The position numbers and the translations under genes were made by a program. Under the pieces are notes generated by a model. It was not told the origin of the DNA. It saw nothing but the letters and a program-made list of their open reading frames with translations, and did no database searches. Of a stretch of DNA of 10,254 nt, positions 6,516-10,254 are shown piece after piece. Source of the stretch: an uncultured Pseudomonadota bacterium (GTDB lineage Bacteria > Pseudomonadota > Gammaproteobacteria > Burkholderiales > Nitrosomonadaceae); contig CAJBQQ010000280.1 in assembly GCA_903957805.1 (NCBI GenBank), positions 1 through 10,254 on the forward strand. Direction: 5' to 3'. Within the stretch, counting starts at the first letter, position 1. Each line of letters begins with the position of its first letter.

Positions 6516-6680
6516 GGGTCGCCCCTCCATATGGAGGCCACCAGCTCAGCTTCTAAGGACGTGGCTTGCAAGCTCATCAGCTCACTTTGGGCGACCCTAT
6601 CCCTGCTAAACAGTGCAACCAGTTCTCTGTTAAGCCTGTCATTACAGGTTTGCGCTGGTTTGCGGGTTAGCTACTCCGCC
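6516..6680. other. Highly structured non-coding stretch (three consecutive stem-loop units)
   Basis: GGGTCGCCC (6516-6524) and GGGCGACCC (6589-6597) are perfect 9-base inverted arms enclosing 64 bases. Inside lie the palindrome CTCCATATGGAG (6525-6536) and the pair GCCAC 6537-6541 / GTGGC 6561-6565. A second unit follows: AACCAG 6617-6622 with CTGGTT 6655-6660, enclosing CCTGT-CATT-ACAGG (6635-6648). A third is GCGG 6662-6665 with CCGC 6676-6679. A 71-codon open frame crosses here (6531-6746), but it is Ser/Leu-rich, lacks a good ribosome site and looks like chance. The region could be a structured RNA, a small non-autonomous mobile element, or an unusual recombination site. It does not match the integron attC core or a tRNA, as far as I can see. 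Confidence 0.45.
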
Positions 6681-6760
6681 TATAAAACGGAAATAAATTG
6701 CCTTTTTCAAAGCAATACCCTTTTGGCAGGACTTCAGCGCTTCTGAAAATTAGAGTTTTT

Positions 6761-6854
6761 CAACAGAATTTGCCAATAGCCGCCACCCAAATCATCATAA
6801 CGAGATCCGTTTAATCATATTTGTGCTCTCAGAAGTACGCCAACTGAATTTGCC
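6761..6854. repeat. Pair of 14-bp direct repeats, 80 bp apart
   Basis: CAACAGAATTTGCC (6761-6774) and CAACTGAATTTGCC (6841-6854) differ at one base. They bracket 66 bases with no coding sequence. They may mark remnants of a mobile element or tandem regulator sites. The rest of 6680-6910 shows no gene that I can support. Confidence 0.5.
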
Positions 6855-6907
6855 TGAACTATTATGAATATGCGGACCAAAAACATGCGCGCCTCTCCAT
6901 TCTCAAT

Positions 6908-6938
6908 AATAGTGACCCCGGGGTCAGTCTATTGACTG
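6908..6938. promoter_or_regulatory. Perfect 14-bp palindrome overlapping a second hairpin, upstream of mscL
   Basis: TGACCCCGGGGTCA (6913-6926) is a perfect palindrome, extended by AATAG 6908-6912 with CTATT 6929-6933. Its right end overlaps another stem, CAGTC 6925-6929 with GACTG 6934-6938 around a TATT loop, so the two cannot form together. The site abuts the candidate mscL -35 at 6932-6937, which suits an operator. Confidence 0.5.
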
Positions 6939-6959
6939 TTTATGCGGCTTTTCTAACTT
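6932..6959 (+). promoter_or_regulatory. Candidate mscL promoter
   Basis: TTGACT (6932-6937) and TAACTT (6954-6959) are 16 bases apart. The -35 is strong and the -10 moderate. The start would be near 6966, about 31 bases before the ATG. The palindrome centre at 6919-6920 would lie at about -47. Confidence 0.4.
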
Positions 6960-6996
6960 ATGCTGTACCGATCCAACCGCAAAGAGGAAGAATGCT

Positions 6997-7392
6997 ATGA
7001 GTATGATTCAAGAGTTCAAGGAGTTCGCGGTAAAGGGAAATGTGATTGATATGGCTGTTGGCGTCATTATCGGAACTGCTTTCGGAAAGATTGTTTCGTC
7101 TTTCGTGGCAGATGTTGTCATGCCTCCAATTGGCGTACTTCTTGGGGGGGTCAACTTTTCTGATCTTGCCTTTACGGTCAAGGAAGCGATTGGAGAATCT
7201 CCGGCCGTAGTTGTTGCTTACGGAAGGTTCACCCAAACGGTGATAGATTTCACGATCATCGCGTTTGTCATATTCATGGTTGTACGTGTTATTAATTCGC
7301 TGAAGAAGGCAGAAGCAGCCCCTTCCGCACCAGCCGCACCGTCAGCGGAGCAAATGCTACTAACTGAGATTCGGGATCTCCTGAAAAAGTAA
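6997..7392 (+). CDS. mscL: Large-conductance mechanosensitive channel MscL
   Basis: The 131-residue product matches MscL in length and layout. It forms a homopentameric inner-membrane pore that opens under high membrane tension and releases solutes during hypoosmotic shock. The N-terminal amphipathic helix (MIQEFKEFAVKGN, 3-15) precedes the pore helix M1 (about 16-45), with the small-residue pattern AVGVIIGTAFGKIV typical of the gate. A periplasmic loop (about 46-74) leads to M2 (about 76-100, GRFTQTVIDFTIIAFVIFM), a basic KK and the C-terminal bundle ending TEIRDLLKK. An Ala/Pro-rich linker (105-117) separates M2 from that bundle. The start is supported by AGAGGAAG (6983-6990). A run of seven G (7144-7150) lies in codons 50-52. 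The last 11 codons overlap the convergent recombinase-domain gene. Confidence 0.97.
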   Translation: MSMIQEFKEFAVKGNVIDMAVGVIIGTAFGKIVSSFVADVVMPPIGVLLGGVNFSDLAFTVKEAIGESPAVVVAYGRFTQTVIDFTIIAFVIFMVVRVINSLKKAEAAPSAPAAPSAEQMLLTEIRDLLKK

Positions 7393-7695
7393 TTTGGTTC
7401 GGTGGGCGAGCCGCATAACAATTCGCTGCGCGATGGCCCTGACGGGACGCGGCTGCTTTTGAGCGGCCTGCCTGTTAATTAAATAGCTGACTGTTGATGG
7501 ATGCCACTTGCCGCCGAGCTTGCCGCTGATACCTTTCTTATTCAAATAGTCAGCGATGTTTTGCAGGGTTTCTCCACCAGCTCTCTGGTTTAATATCTCG
7601 GCCACCACCGCCGCTTCTTGCTCAACTATGACTAACCGGCCACCGAGCACCGACCCTCCTCTCTCGATGTACCATCCCATAACGCAAAGATACAT
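7360..7695 (-). CDS. Short recombinase-domain protein (serine-recombinase fragment, no catalytic domain)
   Basis: Residues about 7-74 of this 111-residue frame resemble the 'Recombinase' (PF07508-type) domain that follows the catalytic domain in large serine recombinases: GWYIERGG, an EQEAAVV helix, GETLQNIADYLNKKGI, then GKWHPSTVSYLINR. The resolvase-type catalytic domain with its nucleophilic Ser is absent; nadB ends just upstream. It may be a stand-alone DNA-binding protein or a decayed remnant. The start is uncertain: ATG 7695, ATG 7680, or GTG 7650 with AGGAGG at 7660-7655. Removing one base at the GGG run (plus-strand CCC 7676-7678) would join another frame from ATG 7708 and give the more family-like RYGW-YIERGG, so a frameshift is possible. 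The basic C-terminal tail (about 75-111) has no family match and runs antisense to the end of mscL. Confidence 0.6.
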   Translation of the reverse strand: MYLCVMGWYIERGGSVLGGRLVIVEQEAAVVAEILNQRAGGETLQNIADYLNKKGISGKLGGKWHPSTVSYLINRQAAQKQPRPVRAIAQRIVMRLAHRTKLLFQEIPNLS

Positions 7696-7730
7696 TCGGT
7701 ACCGCCATGACAGACTCGCCGATTAAAGAG

Positions 7731-9317
7731 TCACTGCTTGAGTATGGTATTGACTGCCTCCGGCAGGAGGTCTGGGTAGTCCTTGCTGAAGTGAAGACCC
7801 CGACTCTCATGACGGAGCATGGCGCTCTGAACAATAAGATCAGCTGTATCCACTAGATTACGCAACTCAAGCAGATCGCTGGTGACACGGAAATTGGCGT
7901 AGTACTCGCTGATCTCTTCGTGTAGCAGCTTAATACGGTGCTGAGCACGCTGAAGACGCTTATTGGTACGAACGATACCTACGTAGTCCCACATGAAACG
8001 CCTCAGTTCATCCCAGTTATGAGAGATAACAATCTCCTCATCTGCATCACTGACTCGGCTCTCATCCCATGGAGGTAGTTGCACGACAGGCATATCCGGT
8101 AATCGGAGAATATCTGCCGCTGCAGCCTGCCCAAAGACCAAGCACTCGAGCAGTGAATTACTGGCAAGACGGTTGGCGCCGTGTAGTCCGGTATGTGCTG
8201 TCTCACCGATGGCATAAAGATTATCCAGATCGGTCTTTCCGTCCAGGTCTGTGACAATACCCCCGCACGTATAATGAGCAGCAGGCACCACCGGGATCGG
8301 CTGCTTCGTTATATCGATCCCTAACTCTAGGCAGCGTGCATAGATATTTGGAAAGTGCTCTCGCAGAAATTCTTCAGACTTGTGAGAGATGTCCAGATAC
8401 ACGCAATCGAGCCCGCGCTTCTTCATTTCAAAATCGATCGCTCGGGCGACAATATCTCGCGGTGCAAGCTCCGCACGATCGTCGTGCGACGGCATGAACC
8501 GCGAACCATCCGGGAGTTTCAGTAGACCACCCTCCCCTCTAACCGCCTCGGAAATCAAGAACGATTTCGCGTGTGGGTGGTACAGACAGGTCGGATGGAA
8601 CTGAACGAACTCCATATTGGAGATGCGGCAGCCAGCCCTCCAGCCCATGGCAATACCATCACCGGTCGCCGAATCTGGATTGGTCGTATAAAGATAAACC
8701 TTGCCCGCACCACCCGTCGCCAGAACGGTACTATGTGCTGAGATGGTATCGACCCGGCCTGCTGAACTATCGAGCACATAAGCACCATAACAACGGCTCT
8801 CATTCACGTCAGAGCGGCCCATCTTCGCATCGGTGATCAGATCGATCGCCATATGGCGCTCAAGAACTGTGATATTGGGGTGGGACCGAGCTTTCTCCCC
8901 GAGGGTGAGTTGTACCGCCTGACCGGTCGCATCTGCCGCGTGTATCACCCGTCTTACGCTATGACCGCCCTCCCGGGTTAGGTGGTAACCGGTTGAATTA
9001 TTCTGATCACGAGTGAATGGCACCCCCTGATCGATCAACCACTCAATCGCTCGTGGACCATTCTCAGCCACATACCGGGTGACTGATTCATTGCATAAAC
9101 CTGCACCGGCTGAGAGGGTGTCTCGGATATGTTTATCGGGTGAGTCTTCCTGAGAGAGTGCGGCCGCGATACCGCCCTGGGCCCATCCACTGGCACTTTC
9201 AAGGAGAGCCCTCTTAGTGACAAGACAGACTTTTTTAGTTTGCGCTAAATTAAGTGCGAGCGTCAGACCGGCAAGACCACTACCGACAATAAGTACGTCA
9301 AAATTTAATTGGGACAT
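7731..9317 (-). CDS. nadB: L-aspartate oxidase
   Basis: This FAD enzyme oxidises L-aspartate to iminoaspartate, the first step of de novo NAD synthesis; quinolinate synthase NadA then uses the product. The 528 residues match the family. The N-terminal dinucleotide fold shows G12-x-G14-x-x-G17 (VGSGLAG) after a beta strand. Residues equivalent to those described for E. coli NadB are present: Glu116 (REGGHS), His241 (FHPT), Arg287 (APRD), His348 (AHYTCGG) and Arg383 (ANRLASNS). The C-terminal helical domain (about 430-528) is complete. ATG 9317 is the natural start; no strong Shine-Dalgarno precedes it. It is divergent from rpoE across 253 bases, an arrangement known from Pseudomonas and other gammaproteobacteria. 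nadA is not in the window. Confidence 0.98.
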   Translation of the reverse strand: MSQLNFDVLIVGSGLAGLTLALNLAQTKKVCLVTKRALLESASGWAQGGIAAALSQEDSPDKHIRDTLSAGAGLCNESVTRYVAENGPRAIEWLIDQGVPFTRDQNNSTGYHLTREGGHSVRRVIHAADATGQAVQLTLGEKARSHPNITVLERHMAIDLITDAKMGRSDVNESRCYGAYVLDSSAGRVDTISAHSTVLATGGAGKVYLYTTNPDSATGDGIAMGWRAGCRISNMEFVQFHPTCLYHPHAKSFLISEAVRGEGGLLKLPDGSRFMPSHDDRAELAPRDIVARAIDFEMKKRGLDCVYLDISHKSEEFLREHFPNIYARCLELGIDITKQPIPVVPAAHYTCGGIVTDLDGKTDLDNLYAIGETAHTGLHGANRLASNSLLECLVFGQAAAADILRLPDMPVVQLPPWDESRVSDADEEIVISHNWDELRRFMWDYVGIVRTNKRLQRAQHRIKLLHEEISEYYANFRVTSDLLELRNLVDTADLIVQSAMLRHESRGLHFSKDYPDLLPEAVNTILKQ

Positions 9318-9355
9318 GCTGTTCAGGGGTTAATTACATAGACCATCAAAAGAAA

Positions 9356-9361
9356 ATCATA
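9356..9361 (-). promoter_or_regulatory. Candidate extended -10 of nadB
   Basis: The minus strand reads TGTTATGAT, an extended -10 (TGn) with TATGAT. The -35 position (CAGGAT at 17 bases) is poor, as is usual for extended -10 promoters. The start would fall near 9349, about 32 bases before the ATG. Confidence 0.4.
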
Positions 9362-9412
9362 ACAGACTTGGTATTCCGATCCTGATTTTTTAGAATAACC
9401 ACTTTAACCAGT

Positions 9413-9439
9413 GAACTAATCCTGGGTATCCGATGTCTG
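9413..9439 (+). promoter_or_regulatory. Sigma-E/AlgU-like promoter upstream of rpoE
   Basis: GAACTA (9413-9418) and TCTG (9436-9439) are separated by 17 bases, close to the GAACTT-N16/17-TCtgA pattern of sigma-E and AlgU promoters. rpoE operons are commonly autoregulated, so this site is expected. The transcript would begin near 9446 and have a leader of about 125 bases. Confidence 0.5.
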
Positions 9440-9497
9440 TTACTTCAGATTCTGCATGTTAAGCTACTTTCAGTTCTCGGATGGGCCCTTGAACGGC

Positions 9498-9503
9498 TAT
9501 ACT
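9498..9503 (+). promoter_or_regulatory. Weak candidate housekeeping -10 for rpoE
   Basis: TATACT is a good -10 match but the -35 position holds only TTCTCG-like sequence. A second, housekeeping promoter beside the autoregulated one is common for rpoE. A start near 9510 would place the hairpin 9511-9529 at the very 5' end of the transcript. Confidence 0.25.
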
Positions 9504-9510
9504 TGATCTG

Positions 9511-9529
9511 CCGCCGCAGAATGCGGTGG
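9511..9529 (+). other. Strong hairpin in the rpoE leader
   Basis: CCGCCGCA (9511-9518) pairs with TGCGGTGG (9522-9529) over a GAA loop: seven Watson-Crick pairs and one G-U. It lies 42 bases before the rpoE ATG. It may protect the 5' end or tune translation. Confidence 0.5.
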
Positions 9530-9570
9530 TATTTACAAGTACAAATCATAATGTTCAGGGAACAGGCAGT

Positions 9571-10176
9571 ATGAGTGACCGGGAGATTGATCAGCAGTTG
9601 GTAGAGCGCGTACAGCGCGGGGATAAGCAAGCCTTCGATCTACTCGTGATCAAGTACCAACGTAAGTTGGCTCGCTTGCTGTCTCAGTTCATCCGAGATG
9701 CGGCCGAGGTAGAGGATGTCGCTCAGGAGACATTCATCAAGGCCTACCGTGCATTACCGTCATTCCGGGGTGATAGCGCGTTCTATACGTGGCTATACCG
9801 TATAGGAATCAATACTGCCAAGAATTTCCTGGTGACACAGGGTCGACGTGCCCCCACCATGACGAGCGCCGGGTTCGACAGTGAGGATGCAGAGAACTTT
9901 GAGGAGGGTAGTCAGTTACGAGAAATGAATACACCTGAAAGCGAACTGATGAGTAAACAAATCGCTGAGACGGTGAACCAAACTCTACAAGAGTTGCCAG
10001 AGGAATTACGCAAGGCAATCACCTTGAGAGAGATAGAGGGTATTAGTTATGAAGAGATTGCAACCATCATGAACTGCCCCATCGGCACAGTGCGATCACG
10101 AATATTTCGTGCCCGTGAAATAATCGCAGAGAAGTTACGACCCCTACTGGGGACCAGTCAAGATACGAGGTGGTAG
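9571..10176 (+). CDS. rpoE: RNA polymerase sigma factor RpoE (AlgU), extracytoplasmic stress
   Basis: The 201-residue product is a group 4 (ECF) sigma factor that directs RNA polymerase to envelope-stress promoters. The start MSDREIDQQLVERVQRGDKQAF is typical of RpoE/AlgU except for its final two residues here, and ATG 9571 is chosen for it; a GTG 45 bases upstream (9526) gives a non-conserved extension and lies in the leader hairpin. Region 2 covers about 23-92, with DVAQETFIKAYRAL and FYTWLYRIGINTAKN, which handle core binding and -10 recognition. Region 4 covers about 132-188, with LPEELRKAITLREIEG and the helix-turn-helix ISYEEIATIMNCPIGTVRSR for the -35. No stretch is missing. It is followed after one base by rseA, so factor and inhibitor are made together. 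Confidence 0.97.
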   Translation: MSDREIDQQLVERVQRGDKQAFDLLVIKYQRKLARLLSQFIRDAAEVEDVAQETFIKAYRALPSFRGDSAFYTWLYRIGINTAKNFLVTQGRRAPTMTSAGFDSEDAENFEEGSQLREMNTPESELMSKQIAETVNQTLQELPEELRKAITLREIEGISYEEIATIMNCPIGTVRSRIFRAREIIAEKLRPLLGTSQDTRW

Positions 10177-10177
10177 C

Positions 10178-10254
10178 ATGAAAAGCAAAATATCAGCGAT
10201 GATGGATGGTGAACTAGAGTCTGAAGATGTCTCTAGCATCATCACTCAGATCAA
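10178..10254 (+). CDS. rseA: Anti-sigma-E factor RseA (MucA), N-terminal part only
   Basis: The gene starts at ATG 10178, one base after the rpoE stop, with GAGGTGG (within 10157-10173) as ribosome site. The 25 visible residues, MKSKISAMMDGELESEDVSS then IITQI, match the N-terminal cytoplasmic domain of RseA/MucA, whose (M)S-x-L/M-M-DGEL opening is characteristic. That domain holds the sigma factor inactive at the membrane until regulated proteolysis by DegS and RseP frees it. The frame leaves the window on the right, so the membrane segment and periplasmic domain cannot be judged. Confidence 0.88.
   Translation, partial: MKSKISAMMDGELESEDVSSIITQI

Noticed and set aside
6516..6597. Integron attC recombination site
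   Set aside because: Length and fold are loosely compatible, but the RYYYAAC / GTTRRRY core sites are not at the ends and no integrase or cassette is nearby.
6531..6746. 71-codon plus-strand open frame in the mscL upstream gap
   Set aside because: Ser/Leu-rich composition, no good ribosome site, no recognisable domain, and it crosses the strong stem-loops at 6516-6680.
9489..9510. Sigma-E promoter at GAACGG...TCTG
   Set aside because: The spacing between the elements is about 10 bases, far short of the 16-17 needed; the pair at 9413-9439 fits better.
1..10254. CRISPR array, tRNA, rRNA or intact insertion sequence
   Set aside because: No regularly spaced repeats, no cloverleaf-like or rRNA-like segment and no transposase were found by reading both strands.

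Overview
The window reads as chromosomal DNA of a gammaproteobacterium with mid-range GC. The evidence is the pairing of nadB with a divergent rpoE-rseA unit, a nearby ygfZ, and protein sequences typical of that class. No genus can be assigned from the sequence alone. In Pseudomonas and relatives, ygfZ, sdhE and nadB-rpoE(algU)-mucA lie close together. Here sdhE (and ygfX) are not seen, and the space between ygfZ and nadB holds unrelated genes, so this looks like a conserved chromosomal neighbourhood with an accessory insertion.

Layout. Positions 1-68 carry the tail of an unidentified plus-strand gene, convergent with ygfZ (83-1111, minus). Next come an unrecognised 150-residue protein gene (1279-1731, minus) and a DUF342/FapA-like gene (2089-3729, minus). 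A 418-base gap with inverted and direct repeats separates the latter from a divergent two-component operon on the plus strand: a membrane sensor histidine kinase (4148-5779) and a NarL/LuxR-type response regulator (5769-6410). Both genes of this operon appear to start with TTG. A 586-base gene-free stretch follows, rich in hairpins, direct repeats and a perfect 14-bp palindrome, and leads into mscL (6997-7392). A short recombinase-domain gene (7360-7695, minus) lies between the 3' ends of mscL and nadB and overlaps the end of mscL. nadB (7731-9317, minus) is divergent from rpoE (9571-10176, plus), which is followed after one base by the start of rseA, cut by the window edge.

How the genes relate. 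rpoE-rseA is the extracytoplasmic stress sigma factor and its anti-sigma factor; a sigma-E-like promoter is visible upstream. MscL handles hypoosmotic shock, so two envelope-stress functions lie close together. nadB starts de novo NAD synthesis and ygfZ supports Fe-S enzymes. The kinase and regulator form one translationally overlapping operon, and their divergence from the FapA-like gene makes that gene a candidate target, but no operator match proves it. Several promoter-like regions (ygfZ, the 150-residue gene, mscL) have a dyad-symmetric sequence at about -47 to -64, which suggests activator or repressor sites. I did not find a clearly new multi-gene system. The most interesting material is the dyad between promoter-like elements at 1822-1910, the structured region 6516-6680, the possibly frameshifted recombinase-domain gene, and the FapA protein outside any flagellar setting.
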